Assembly (NCBI GenBank): GCA_021292165.1
Contig: CM037878.1
Coordinates: forward strand, 192,199,118-192,263,117
Length of the DNA stretch: 64,000 bases
DNA from: Shinisaurus crocodilurus
Taxonomy: Eukaryota > Chordata > Lepidosauria > Squamata > Shinisauridae
Reading direction: 5' to 3'
Below, one piece after another: positions 11,702 through 22,917 of the stretch. Numbering within the stretch: position 1 is the first letter of the stretch; every line of letters starts with the position of its first letter. The notes under the pieces were generated by a model. The model saw only the letters and a list, made by a program, of their open reading frames with translations, made no database searches and was not told the DNA's origin. Position numbers and translations under genes: made by a program.

Positions 11702-11702
11702 T
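11665..11702 (+). repeat. (TC)n microsatellite
   Basis: A run of TC dinucleotides with one TTTC interruption. Confidence 0.95.
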
Positions 11703-11835
11703 TTTAAAAATAATTTGTCATATTTTAGAACCTGTGTGTGCACGTGTGCATGTTTTACTCTGCATGGCTTATTATTTTTGACTGTGAAGGATACAATGCT
11801 CATTCAATCTCAATATTCCCCCCTCTAAATTCTTT

Positions 11836-11927
11836 ACAGTGTAATTTTATACCCACTTACTGGAAAGTAAGCCTCATTGAACCCAGTGAGACTAACTTCT
11901 GAGTAGACACACACAGGATTGTGCCAT
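11836..11927. repeat. Short palindromic repeat, AAGTAAGYC family
   Basis: Contains GGAAAGTAAGCCTCATTGAA and its approximate inverse GTGAGACTAACTTCTGAGTAGACAC, making a foldback of about 90 bp. Related copies lie at 24968-25110, 45558-45645 and 59458-59550. The palindromic form suggests a MITE, but no TSD is evident. Confidence 0.5.
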
Positions 11928-12327
11928 GAATGTTTTAGCATGCCTGCCTGCATAGAGAATCCAACAAGAATGCCAGGTTAGATTTTCCTCCATAAATATA
12001 ATTTCTTGACATACTTTTCCCATTTCTTATCTTCCATACATTATTCAATGGGCTGACTTTTCAAGTGAGCTGAATATTTATTTATATTCAGCCCACTTTA
12101 CTCCTCTGAAGCAATAATTAAGTGTTGTTTTGCTTCAGTTTGTTTCTTTTATAATCCTGATCTGGGAGCCTGAAATTATTATTATTATTAAAATGAAAGT
12201 TAACTTAAAGTCAGCAATCAGCTAGGCATCCTTCACTTGAAAAACGAATATATATTATTCACTGAGGGATATAAATCTACTTTTGACGAGCCTTGGTTGC
12301 AATATTAATGTGGCAGGGGAGGGATGG

Positions 12328-12701
12328 TAGGGTGGCCATGTGTCCTCTTTTACAGAGGGCAGTCCTACATTTGAAGGTCTACTAGAGGACCATCCTCTGA
12401 TGTGAAGGCTTCACCTATCTGAAATGCTGTTCAGTCCAAAGATAAAGACATTAAAAGATAAAGAACCATCAGGAGGAAGAGCTGGATCTTGAAGTTGCCC
12501 ATCAACAGCACCTAGACAGCAGACTGAGCAAGGCACACAGGTCGCATTCTTCCACACTGTGGTGAGATGTACTGTATTTCTATTTAGATTATAATAATTA
12601 TTCCGAAATGTGAATCTATACATATAAATTAGCACATGCAAATGTTTAAAAAATGTCCTCTTTTTGTCCTCTTTCTTGGTAATTCACAAGTGGCCATCCT
12701 A
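12328..12701. mobile_element. DNA-transposon-like repeat, TAGGGTGGCCA ends
   Basis: The left end TAGGGTGGCCATGTGTCCTC and right end (read inward on the minus strand) TAGGATGGCCACTTG form terminal inverted repeats. The interior carries GAGGACAAAAAGAGGACATT on the minus strand. About 374 bp, no coding capacity. Related copies lie at 20.8, 25.1 and 48.6 kb. Superfamily unresolved because no convincing TSD was found. Confidence 0.6.
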
Positions 12702-12704
12702 GAT

Positions 12705-14250
12705 GTTTGGGACACTGCACTCCATGCATGATCACAAAAACTCTTGAAAACCAGGTTTGTCACTACTGGTCCTTCTTCATCCTCCACTGAGGAAGATATG
12801 ATAGGAGGTGCACTTGGGGGGATTCCTTGCCTTCCCCATGTCTTTTGGGCATGCTTGTCATTTCTTTGGGGCCATCCTTCCATCACTTTTACATTCTTAC
12901 TTTTTATGTAAATCTATATTTGTTCCCCTGCTTTACTCGGCTAAATGGAAATAAGGGGTTAATTTCTAAGGATAACTCTGAGAACCGAACTCTGAGAACT
13001 CTGCCCTGGTTTTGACCCACCCAGCCTCCTTGCCTGCCCACATGTAGGCCACAGAAAGGGTTATCTTATTGATTTTTAGTTCATTCATTATTATTTTCAA
13101 AACATAGCACTCTGCCAGTCCTGCATACTGCACTCCTGCACTCCTCAACTCTGTGTGAGGGTTTTGGGGAAAACATAGCCACTGCAGTCACAAACCTAGC
13201 TGTCCACTGCCCTCAAGACTACTGCATGGGCCACAAACCACAGGCCTACTAGGCTACTGTCACCAGCTTGTGGTCCACATGCGATCAGCTTTCATAGGCC
13301 GCTGTCTTTCTTCCCAGTTGCCACGATTTTGTCTTTGCTGCCCTCGCCTCTTTGTTGAGACTATGCAGAACTGCTCTAGCTGGGGGTGGGTGCTGGGTAT
13401 ATAGAGCCCATCCAGCGCTCCACCCCTATGCCAGCTAACCTTGTGCATGCACCAGTGGCTGCATGCCCTGCCCCAATCTGGGTAGGATGCAATATACTGC
13501 CCCTGACCCTTTTCAAGGTTGGGGTGGTGGTGGTGGGAAGAAGTAGGAAAACAGAAATAAATTCAGAAAGGAACGGGCAACCCTCAGTCAGCTGCAAACA
13601 CCATTTTGGGTCAGGACCACCAAATGTTGCAACATTAAACAGAACTCTCTTTATGACAGGCATCCTACTCTACTCCTCAGATCAGAATGCTGAGCAAAGA
13701 CTTGAAGAAAGTCATTAGAACATCTGCTGGAGCAAATGCCTTGAGAACCAGAGTTTTAATTTATGAAAACTGTATAGGAACGTCCCCCGTGGCATTCATA
13801 AAAGAGGTGACGGCATCACAAAAGCACCTAGTGCTTTTGGAGAGTAAACCTTCTGAATGCATATTTAGTGTGGACCATCTGGGGTAGTATTATTTCACCT
13901 TTTTCAATAGCATCCTGATGATCATGCATAAAGAGAATTCAGAATAATAGAAAGGCATACTGGCCATGGATCTTCTCCCTCTCCCCCCCCCCCCCCGTAT
14001 ACACCTCGTATCAAAAGGTCTTAGAACTCAAATTCTGCTGAATATCAACTTAATGTGATATTAGAAAATTTATTGCCATCTTGTCCTTATTCTGTTTCTC
14101 AACAAGGCAGATGCTATTCTCCTTCAGTTGTGCAGCAGTTACTGCTGTATTAAGTCTGACTGCACTTCTCTTGGATCATAAAGTGCTACTTGGGTGGGAT
14201 CCGATTGGGATATCAAATGATCTGACAATTAGACTAGCAGACAACTAGGA
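12705..14250. other. Unassigned DNA
   Basis: No recognised gene. Overlapping frames on both strands at 13260-13718 reflect locally higher GC rather than a domain. A poly-C run lies near 13983-13996. Confidence 0.4.
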
Positions 14251-14254
14251 AACA

Positions 14255-14347
14255 CTTGTGTTGGACTACAACTCCCATAACCCCCCAGCCAGTTTATGGA
14301 AGTTGTACTCCAGCACATCCGGGGTGAACCAGCTGGGGAAGGCTGCT
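14255..14347. mobile_element. Degraded hAT-like MITE
   Basis: GTGTTGGACTACAACTCCCA and its inverse GGAAGTTGTACTCCAGCAC form the palindromic core typical of squamate hAT MITEs. Termini are degraded and no TSD was identified. Confidence 0.45.
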
Positions 14348-14349
14348 GC

Positions 14350-14895
14350 TGTCCCCTGTCCCAAGCACAAAAAAGCAGGCTGCGTGCCTCATTCCTCTTA
14401 GCGGACATGCTGGTAGGAGAGTCGTTGACCACTCACCGATGGTAGGGGAGAAAGAGCAGAACACTTGGACAGCTTGTTTTTAACCAGGCAGGAGCTGGCA
14501 GGATGACTCACCAATTCCAGCTGTGATATGGGACACTGTCAACCTAGCTGACACCACAGAGCCCTTGACAATGATTCTCTGAGAAGGCTACGTCACCCTA
14601 ATAACTTTCTCTAATATGAATACAATTAAAATACACATATACATTTCTTTTTGTCATTTCTTCTTGGAACGTAGAGATGAACAAGTAAAGGTTAGGAGAG
14701 GGGAAAGAAAGGTTCTCTTCCCTCCACCCCTATTAAGTCTTTGCTTTGCCTTTCAAAGCTGTTCCACTTAACAAATAACTAATACAAATGGAAGCCCATA
14801 GGATTAGCCCCCCAAAAGAAAGACAAGAACAGGAAAAGGAAAAAAGAGAGTTTTATTTGGATTGGTTCATCCTGTACTCCGCTCTCCTCATGCCT
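14350..14895. other. Unassigned DNA
   Basis: No gene or repeat family recognised. Confidence 0.35.
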
Positions 14896-14900
14896 CTGCA

Positions 14901-15038
14901 CCGGGGCTGAGGAATGTATGACCCTCCAGATGTTGTTGGATTCCAGCTCCCATCAATCCCATCAGTATGGCCAATGGTCAGGGATGATGGGAGTTGTAGT
15001 CCAACAACATTGAGCAGGCCACAGATTCCCCACCCCTG
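14901..15038. mobile_element. hAT-like MITE (138 bp)
   Basis: The right end reads CCACAGATTCCCCACCCCTG and the left end CCGGGGCTGAGGAATGTATG, an imperfect inverted repeat. The interior has ATGTTGTTGGATTCCAGCTC and the inverse GGGAGTTGTAGTCCAACAAC. Same family as the elements at 2.3 and 37.5 kb. Flanking TSD not preserved. Confidence 0.7.
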
Positions 15039-15039
15039 C

Positions 15040-15515
15040 TTTACACCCATCCTACCAGTAGCCACACACATGCATGAACAATAGTCTGTGCAGTTTCCCC
15101 TAATGACACTTATCACCAGAAGGTTTATGTCTGCAAAGAAAGCATGTAGGAAATTCTGCATCCTCTTTTCCTCAGTCCTTGCTTCTTCAGCACCCTACCA
15201 CTGCCACCCATCCTCCCTTGGCTCCCTGCTTTCTCCACTCCTGCTCCCATCTACCTCCTGCTTCCTGTACCACCTTCTCCCTTGTCCTCAACATCAGTCC
15301 CATACAGATAACCAAGTTAGCAAGTTAAGGTGCTCTAAACCAAGGTGGATCCTATGGTTTTGCTTCATCATTTGTACTGATGAGAGCAGAGTATGGTGTA
15401 ATTTATTTTCCTGCCACACATTCAAGGTGTGGTAAAGTTTGGGGGACCTTATCAAGTTCTAAGGCTTCTCCACATTAGCCACCTGATAAATTGGCTGCCT
15501 GTGTTAGTAATCTGT
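15040..15515. other. Unassigned DNA
   Basis: No gene recognised. The CT-rich stretch near 15180-15300 gives a serine/proline-rich frame with no domain. Confidence 0.35.
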
Positions 15516-15519
15516 GGAA

Positions 15520-15605
15520 GCTGACATTCTTATGTTCTATCATTTTATTTTAATGTTTTTATTGGGTGGTATATAAATACTGTTAATCAATAATAAATAA
15601 TAGTG
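15520..15605 (+). mobile_element. L2-like 3' tail fragment
   Basis: ATTGGGTGGTATATAAATAC followed by AATAATAAATAAT matches the terminal L2 hairpin and tail seen at 19.2, 47.1 and 55.3 kb. Confidence 0.5.
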
Positions 15606-15660
15606 TGGAAGGTACTTCCCCAAGCTACAGCATCCCCTTTGCCAAATTCACTTAGCCTGT

Positions 15661-15935
15661 TGGGAGTATTTATTTATTTATTTATTTCATTTTTATACCG
15701 CCCAATAGCTGAAGCTCTCTGGGCGGTTTACAGCAATTAGCAAGACAGTCCCTGCCCGCAGGCTTACAATCTAAAAAGACACGACACGCAAGGAAAAAGG
15801 AATGGGGAGGGAAGAAGGGGGAATACTAATTAATACTCCTGGCAGGGCTGGTGGAATGGCCCTGCGCTCCCTCTCTTCTCCTTCCTCTCAGCCTGCTGGA
15901 ATGGCTGCTGGTGGGTTAGTCACAGAGAGCATAGG
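15661..15935 (-). mobile_element. L2-like 3' end, reverse orientation
   Basis: Begins with an ATTT tail, then ATACCGCCCAATAGCTGAAG and CTCTCTGGGCGGTTTACAGC, the reverse of the L2 3' hairpin. Sequence to about 15935 is probably the element's 3' UTR but is more divergent. Confidence 0.6.
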
Positions 15936-15939
15936 CAGG

Positions 15940-17060
15940 ATTGTGCAGAAGGCAGATCTCCAGAGATATTGTGGACCTCCAACTCCCAGAAGCTCCTGTA
16001 TTGGCAGGGAGGCCTCTGAAAAGGAAACAGATTATGCTCAAGGCCTGGGCTCTCCTTCGTTCCAGCTAGGCAGCCTTGGATGCAAACTTCCTTCGAAATG
16101 ATTCCATTGTGAGAGGAAGCGCTTGGAAGTAAGGGGGGGGGGGTGAATCAGCAAAACTTGAGCTTGTCAAGTTTCTCCAAATTCCACCTTGACGCTCATT
16201 CTGACTTGTGTCCATATCAGATTGCGAGCTTTGTTTTTTCTCCTCGCATGAAAATTCATGCAATATTTGTGTACATTTTCCAAATATATGCATCAATTGT
16301 GCACATTTTAGAAAGTTATGCATTTTCCCTCCCATTTTTTAAAGCATGTTTGTGGGCATTTTTCAAATACAGTTTTTTTGTTTGTTCCACAAATTGCATC
16401 GCAAGCTTGGAAATGTACAGACATTGACTGCAGTTTGTGTCTGGGTCCATGTTTGGTTCCAGGAGGTGTAAACTGGGAAAATTCTGGTCAAAACGAAACA
16501 AATTTCTCATACATCCTGACTTGGAAGTGGTACTACATATGTCCGGCACCCCAAAGGCAATGGATGCTGCCAAGCAAGCTCACTGGAGCAGCCATTGCAT
16601 ACTGCTGGGACACCTGGGAAATGAAGTTCCCAAGGCTTCCTGGCTCAGTGGATTGGGCCAAGAAGCATTGGAACTACACATCCCAGACTGCCTGGTGGCA
16701 ACAAATGAGCATCCAAGCCTGGTCACGCTCACAGAAGCTAAATTCCTTTTCTGAACCTGAGGCTGAGAAGACCTTTGGATGTGTCCCTGAGTGTACTTGC
16801 CCCCATATATCAGCTGACCATTCAAGCCAGCAACATTTGTGTAGAAAGCAGATAATTACAAGCTTTTCTGACATCACTGCATAATAGGCAAACTAACAGA
16901 GACAGGTTCCTGCAAAGATTAGTTCAAATGAGCCACTACAAGTGTATAGAACCAATCAAAATGCACTGGACATATAATGAAATTTCTTGGTATGATTTAT
17001 ATAAACTAAATACTTGATCAGCAATTATCAAAGGCAAATTAACAATATCAGTATAATGTG
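15940..17060. other. Unassigned DNA
   Basis: No gene or well-supported repeat. The long plus frame 16318-16884 has no domain and overlaps open frames on the other strand. TTTCTCATACATCCTGAC near 16500 resembles a hAT-family right end without a partner. Confidence 0.4.
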
Positions 17061-17064
17061 CATC

Positions 17065-17810
17065 TTCTCAGTGCCGTCCAGCGGCGCTTTTCTGAGTGGT
17101 CCGTGGCCTTTTACACTCTGGGCCAGCGAGAGAAATGATAGAACCCTCAGTAGCACACTGTGACGAGTTTGCACGGCACTTTGAAGATAAAGTCGCTCAA
17201 ATTCGTCATGAATTGGACACCACAGTTAGTGCAGCTCCTTTAGTAGAGGTGTCCAGAGCACCGTCTGGTCTGGTTTTATTGGATGAATTTCAGTTGAGGC
17301 CCGAGGATGCGGACAAGGTGCTTGGCCAAGTCAGGTCGACCACCTGTGTGCTTGATCCTTGCCCGTCATGGCTTATTACATCAAATAAGGAGGGGATAGC
17401 CGGCTGGGTCCAGGAGGTTGTAAATGCCTCCTTGAGAGAGGGAGTGGTGCCGGCCTCTCTGAAAGAGGCGGTGATTAGGCCACTTCTTTAAAAGCCTAAC
17501 CTGGACCCAGATGATGTTAATAACTACAGGCCGGTAGCTAATATCCCATTCCTGGGCAAGGTGCTTGAGCGGGTGGTTGCTGGTCAACTCCAGGCACTCT
17601 TGGATGAAATGGACTATCTAGATCCATTTCAATCTGGATTCAGGCCTGGTTTTGGAACGGAAACTGCCTTGGTCGCCCTGTGGGATGACCTCTGCCGGGA
17701 GAGGGACAGGGGGAGTGCAACCCTGTTGATTCTCTTGGACCTCTCAGCGGCTTTCGATACCATCGACTATGGTATCCTTCTGGATAGGTTGCCTGGGTTG
17801 GGAGCTGGAG
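17065..17810 (+). pseudogene. L2 LINE RT, 5' part of a rearranged copy
   Basis: Reads LLHSGPAREMIEPSVAH, then FARHFEDKVAQIR, VIRPLL, NNYRPVANIPFLGKVLERVV, FQSGFRPGFGTETALVAL and LLILLDLSAAFDTIDYGIL: the region before the RT domain plus RT motifs through the first catalytic Asp. One in-frame TAA (17489-17491) replaces a Lys codon in the LLKKP motif. L2 homology stops abruptly at GGGAGCTGGAG, so the YADD motif is absent. It resumes at about 18517 with the C-terminal part, about 500-600 bp of L2 coding sequence being lost. Confidence 0.85.
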
Positions 17811-18516
17811 GTAGGGATGTGCTAAAAAAGGCGACAACGGTTTTTGCCTTGAGCCAGCTCTGTTCGTGTTTCACTCACCCTGAAAATGGTTTTTATCGAG
17901 ACTACTTCCTGGTCCTTCCCCAACTCCCTGACTCATCTGCATTACAAGCGAGCCAGAGAAGCTGCTCTCAGCCTGATTGGATTAACAAATTATCTGATAT
18001 TTGTTAATTGTTTCTTTCTATTGTGACAGACTTATGCTTTTACAATATAATTGCCTTAGTGTCCTTGTAAAGCTGTATTGTTCAGCCAACTTCCATGATT
18101 AACATTTCTGTGAGTAACCTGAAATGAGCATTTCAATCCTAGTCTTACATTCCTTTGTGTGAGATAGAACTTCTTGCATACAGAGTTAGAACAGGAACTT
18201 AGCCTATAAATCATAGGATTACATTCAAGCAGACAGGTTATGTGTTTATATAATATAGAAATCATATATTAAATTATATTTTACTACACAAGCTCTAAGT
18301 TTATTAAAAATTCCTCTGTAAAAAAGGTATGCATCTCACAAGAATTACCACATTATTATGTCTAATCTGTAACAAAGGATGAGAGCTCTCTCGAGCAAAG
18401 GATCTATCTTGATCGCATCTCAATTGGGTTCACATGTCAGGTCCGTGGAGGGGGGAGAAGGAAAATCGACCTAGCTTGAAGAATTCATGGGCCAGGAAGG
18501 AAAGGTCGATTTACAT
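17811..18516. mobile_element. Unclassified insert within the L2 copy
   Basis: About 700 bp of AT-rich sequence separates two L2 parts. It starts GTAGGGATGTGCTAAAAAAG and ends AAAGGTCGATTTACATCCCA; the inverted end TGGGATGTAAATCG resembles the start, suggesting a hAT-like element with TAGGGATGTG termini. No TSD is seen and the L2 has lost coding sequence here, so a simple insertion does not explain it. No transposase frame visible. Confidence 0.45.
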
Positions 18517-19237
18517 CCCAACTACGTCCTTATCTGGACAGAGATAGCCTAGCTACAGTTATCCATGCTCTGGTAACCTCTCGCTTGGATTACTGCAATG
18601 CGTTATACGTAGGGCTGCCTTTGAAAATGGTCCGGAAACTTCAGCTGGTCCAAAATAGGGCAGCGAGATTGTTAACGGGGACTGGCCGACGAGAACATAT
18701 TACGCCAGTGCTTTCTCATCTGCACTGGCTGCCAGTCTGTTTCCGGGCCCGATTCAAAGTGCTGGTGCTAACATTTAAAGCCCTAAACAGCTTGGGGCCA
18801 GGGTATCAGGGTATCGTCTCCTCCCATATGTACCTGCCCGGACATTAAGATCTGCATCAGCGGTCCTTCTCCAAGAGCCCCTGCCAAAGGAAGGTGGCTA
18901 CCAGGAGGAGGGCCTTTTCTGCTGTGGCACCCCGATTATGGAATGAGCTCCCCAAAGAGGTTCGCCTGGCACCTACTTTGTATTCTTTCCAGCGCCAGGT
19001 GAAGACCTTTCTGTTCTCCCAGGCATTTTAATCATTTTAATCATCTTAATGATTTTAATCTTGTAATTGTTTTTAATTCCGTTATTGTAACTGCTGCTGC
19101 TAGCTCTGCTGTTTGTTTTTAATCTGTGGTTTTAAATTTTATATTGTATTTTATGATTTTAACTGTTGTAAACCGCCCAGAGAGCTTCGGCTATTGGGCG
19201 GTATAAAAATGTATTAAATAAATGAATAAATAAAAGG
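18517..19237 (+). pseudogene. L2 LINE C-terminus, 3' UTR and tail
   Basis: Reads LDYCNALYVGLPLKMVRKLQ, LVQNRAARLLTGTGRREHIT, HLHWLPVCFRARFKVLVLTF then degrades near 18850. The AAPRLWNELP-like region lies in another frame near 18930. The 3' end has the AACCGCCCAGAGAGCTTCGG hairpin, ATTGGGCGGTATAAAAATG and an ATAAATGAATAAATAAA tail. It is the 3' part of the same L2 as 17065-17810. Confidence 0.85.
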
Positions 19238-19499
19238 TGGGTACCCTAGAACCAACACAGACCATTGATTGCCCTACTACTAAGCATACTGGCTCAGCCT
19301 CAGTCATAAAAAAAAGAGGCAATGGATTGATGGGGAAGTAAAATAAGAAAAGGCTTTGAGATGGAAGGTGAGAGGTCCTATGACTGCTGAGGAGGGCAAG
19401 GCAGCAAAGCAGGAGGGGGAAGTGATTCTCTTAACTTCATCAGGCCTTGAATATAAGGCAGAGCCATTCCAGAGCAATACACACTCCATTCTCAACAAT

Positions 19500-20000
19500 T
19501 CTAAACAAATTAGGCATTAAGTCTTAAATTTTGGTTCACAACAATTCATAAAAAACCCCACAAACCACAATTTAAAAAATAGCATAAAAAATTCAATATA
19601 CAAAATTTAAAAAGAAAATTTAAAATAATTTGAGCAGCTAAAACAATTTTTATACAGCAATTTTTAATACAGCTTTAATTTTTAATAAAAGCCCCCCCCC
19701 CATGCCATTAAATGTTATTGAATGCCTCGGAGAAGAGGACAGTCTTAACCTGGTGCTGAAAGGATAACATGGTTGGCACTAGGCAGGCCTCAGTGGAGAG
19801 ATCATTCTACAATCAGGGGGCCACCACTGAGAAGGCCCTCTCCCTTGTTGACACTCTCTGAGCTTCCCTTGGAGGTAGTATTTGGAGGAAGGCCTCAGAT
19901 GTTGATCAACGTGTCCAGGTAGATTCAGGTTGGGAGAGGTGCTCTATCAGGTATTGGGGTCCCAAGCTGTGTAAGGCTTTGTAGGTTAAAACCTACAGAT
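19500..20000 (-). mobile_element. L2 3' region, reverse orientation
   Basis: Minus-strand L2 3' coding end and UTR: CCTGGTGCTGAAAGGATAAC and GAGAAGGCCCTCTCCCTTGT on the plus strand match the reverse of the L2 C-terminal block also seen at 39.3 kb. The left part is A-rich tail DNA. Coding frames are broken. Confidence 0.7.
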
Positions 20001-20488
20001 GACCCTGGAGATTGAGGTGTGAATTAGAGAAGCTGCCCCAAGAGTCATACTAGACTAGAGGCTGAAATCTGACTGCTGGAGCTATCACGATTTTGCCATA
20101 TCACCCTTAGGAGTTTGGGTTACTCCTGATCCAAGATAGAGAAACAAAGCAAAAGGAGGCAAAATTATGATTTGGCTAAAAATGCAAGCTAGCAGCTAGT
20201 GTAACCTTGTGCTGCCCAGTGTAGTATCTCTGGTATGCCTTCAGCACAACCCTTTTGGCCCTTAGGACTAGGGTGTGTGTGTGTGTGTTTCTGAGGAGAC
20301 TGAGGGATGAGTTCTGAGGAGATTCTAATTAAATAGTGTTGGGTGAAGATATTCAGAGAGGGAGAGTTGAAGATTTAAGAGAGGAAAAAGAGGCTGAGGA
20401 GAAAACATGAGTTGTGAATAAAAAGAATCATGACAGAGCGTGACGGAGTCTGAGGCTTACAGCTGCATCCCAGCCCAGAACTCTGTAC
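20001..20488. other. Unassigned DNA
   Basis: No gene recognised. A short GT run lies at 20273-20288. Confidence 0.35.
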
Positions 20489-20490
20489 AC

Positions 20491-20597
20491 CAGTCTTCCC
20501 CAACCCAGTGTCCTCCATATGTTTTGGCCATGCTGTCTGGGGCTGATGGGAGTTGAAGTCCAAAACATATGGGGAGGAACCAGGTTCAGGAAGACTG
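20491..20597. mobile_element. Palindromic hAT-like MITE (107 bp)
   Basis: Ends CAGTCTTCCCCAACC and (inverted) CAGTCTTCCTGAACC form terminal inverted repeats. The core CCATATGTTTTGGCCATGCT is mirrored by GTCCAAAACATATGGGG. Flanks CTGTACAC and TTGTAGAG share 5 of 8 bases, so the TSD is poorly preserved. Confidence 0.6.
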
Positions 20598-20817
20598 TTG
20601 TAGAGAGAGAAAGAGTGAGAGAGCTTTCAGTGCCCTCCTATTTTGTTGTTCAGAGTCTTACCTTAAAGCGTATACTTTTCTGACATCCAACCCTCCCCTC
20701 CCCACTGTTAAATAATTTCTAGTTGTTGTTGTTTTTCTATTATATTACTTTAAAAAACAAAAAACAGTCCTTCCTCACTCACTAAATCCTTTCTGGAAAC
20801 AGGGATGGGAGGCACTG

Positions 20818-20956
20818 CCCACTATTTTGGGGGACTTGCATTCTCCCCCCTCACCTTAATTTCCTTAAGAGGAAATTAATTATTAAAAAAGAGGACAGTG
20901 ATTTGCATAACATTTGCATATGCTGGTATATAGGTATAGATGGAAATTTAGAAATA
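20818..20956. mobile_element. DNA-transposon-like fragment with 75-bp perfect repeat
   Basis: Bases 20882-20956 are identical over 75 bp to 25131-25205. The shared block begins ATTAAAAAAGAGGACAGTGA. It resembles the interior of the TAGGGTGGCCA-ended elements at 12.3 and 48.6 kb, read in the opposite sense for the 12.3-kb copy. Confidence 0.6.
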
Positions 20957-21660
20957 CCCCAGCAGGTATGGGCTCTCTGGGAATTGGCTGGAAATTTGGA
21001 TGGGCAAGGATATCTGAGGGGGGCCCAGGGAAAGGAGACGAGGAAACATCAGCCCCAGGTGAACAGCCTTGTTGGGCTCAGGCCAGTCGGGGCAGTCGGG
21101 CCAGCAGGGAGTGAACTGAGGAAGGAGTGGATGGCCACTGACAGAGCCTATGGCTCCAGGCTATAAGAAGGCAAGGGATGGGTGGAAAGGGGGAGAGGAG
21201 ATGGACAAGAAGGCATGGGTGCAAGAGGAAGAGGAATTAGAGAAGGAGGAGGACGATCCACGGGCTAGAGAGCAGGACTCCTGGAAGAGGAGTACATAGG
21301 CCACTGTGCCAGGAGACTTTAGTTGACAGAAGGAAGTCTGACAGAGGCTACGGTGGGAGCATATTCAGGCTGAAAGGTGAGGAGATCTCAAGATGGAAGA
21401 GATCCAGTGCTTCATTGCTCAAAACCTTTGTAGGCATTGCAATTCAGGATTGTGTATGGGAAGGAAGATAAGGGAGATGGAGCTCAGGGATGAAGTCTAC
21501 TACTGTACCAGGGCTGATACTGTAGCTAAGGCAAATAAACCTATACGGTTGAGGAGCATTTTAATAAGCATTGTGCCAGCAGTGCCTGCCTATTGGGTGT
21601 GGGGAGATGGGGTGGGGAGGGGAGGGGCAATCAATCACACGTAGTCCACATGTATTACAA
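20957..21660. other. Unassigned region, possible retroelement edge
   Basis: The plus strand has a TATAA at about 21162, then an acidic stretch (EEEELEKEEDD near 21220-21255) and an AAATAAAC near 21532. This order of TATA and polyadenylation-like signals is compatible with a decayed LTR, but no TG...CA boundaries with TSD were found. It lies just downstream, on the minus strand, of the SGNH-like frame. Confidence 0.2.
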
Positions 21661-21671
21661 ATGGTCACAAC

Positions 21672-21677
21672 TTTATT
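21672..21677 (-). promoter_or_regulatory. Polyadenylation signal downstream of SGNH-like frame
   Basis: The plus-strand TTTATT is AATAAA on the minus strand, in the context CAATAAAGTTGTGACC, about 340 bp past the stop codon at 22018. Spacing fits a 3' UTR, but no transcript evidence exists. Confidence 0.35.
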
Positions 21678-22511
21678 GATTACAGCTCAAAGTCTTTTGG
21701 TGTGGCATAGGGCATGCATTCAGTCATTGGGCAGCCCACCTATTGGCCAATTCTCTGCCCAAGATCACATGCTGTAAGGGAAGGCAGGATCCTGGGGATC
21801 CCACCATGGCATGGACCATTTGCATGGATGCCCCCCTTTCAACCTGAGTGTGAGTCAGGCATGCCAGCCACTGAGCCTTGCAGCCCCAACTGCAGGATCC
21901 CTTATGGGAATCCCTCCTGGGAGAGAACAGAATGACCCCCCCCCCAATTAGCTCCTGAAATGGATCTAGCCAAATGCCTTCAATGCCACAGGAGGTGGGT
22001 GTATCTGCCAGCCTGACTCACCACCAAGCATACTGCAGCTGCAACCAATTCAATAGTCCATTACAAATGTTGCATAGCCATGCCTCCTGCTCCCTGTCTG
22101 AGAGGTGGATGCCATCAGGATGGAATAAGTCCAGATGTTTCAAGCCAAGGCCTGGGAGTTGTATGGCTTGTCCCCCTATCATCTCCAGGAAGAAACCCAT
22201 GGCCTTGCTTATTTCCTTTCAGGCCCCATCCACCGTTCTAGAGTCCTGAGTTTCCAGCCAGACCCATCTCTCCAGTGGGTTGGACCAAATGATCCTGAAG
22301 TCCGGGATCTGGGTGAGCAACCCTTCTAGGTCAGTGTTGGCCGTACATGTGAGGCTGAACCCTTTCTGCATGCCCAATTCATTTTCTCCTATTTGAACAA
22401 TAGGAGACATTGGGGGGCAGCATCTTGCATGATAGAGTATCACTGGTACAAATCCTTCCTATAACATGTCCCATCTTCCCAGCCAGGTGATGTTCACTTG
22501 ATCAACTAAAC

Positions 22512-22852
22512 CAGGCATGTTGAAGCTCTTTCAGCCTGAGGGCCAAATCCAATTTCATAGAAGCTCTCAGCTGCCACATTCCAGTGGTGGGCAGGGCCAA
22601 AGGCAAAATGGGCAGGGATAAAATACCCAAAATTACCAGCATATGTTAGCTATAAGCTCTTACTGCCAGTAACTAAGAATTAGGAGAGGCATTTCAACCT
22701 TTTAGAGGGGGGGGGGAACCCATACTAAACCAGGGAAACCATGAAATGATTGGTGGTTGGGAGAAGCGGTTTTTGGTGATCCACCTGGAAGGCTGGATTG
22801 GGACCCCAGGTTGGCCAGATTTAGCCCAGGGCGCTTAGGTACAACACCCGTG
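22512..22852. mobile_element. hAT-like MITE inserted in SGNH-like frame
   Basis: Starts CAGGCATGTTGAAGCTCTTT and ends ACACCCGTG. Flanks AACTAAAC (22504-22511) and GTCTAAAC (22853-22860) match at 6 of 8, consistent with an 8-bp hAT TSD. The interior, GGGCCAAATCCAATT and GGTTGGCCAGATTTAGCCC, is partly inverted. It encodes no transposase. Removing it with one TSD restores the reading register of the SGNH-like frame. Confidence 0.7.
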
Positions 22853-22917
22853 GTCTAAACCAAGGTGGATACCTAATGCTTCAGGAGAATGAAGATCACA
22901 TATCCAATAGTCTAGAC

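Noticed and set aside
15088..15435. 115-codon frame rich in Ser, Leu and Pro
   Set aside because: CT-rich composition; no signal, domain or conserved neighbours.
16318..16884. 188-codon plus-strand frame
   Set aside because: No domain, no splice context, overlapping frames on both strands and low-complexity-free but random-looking composition.
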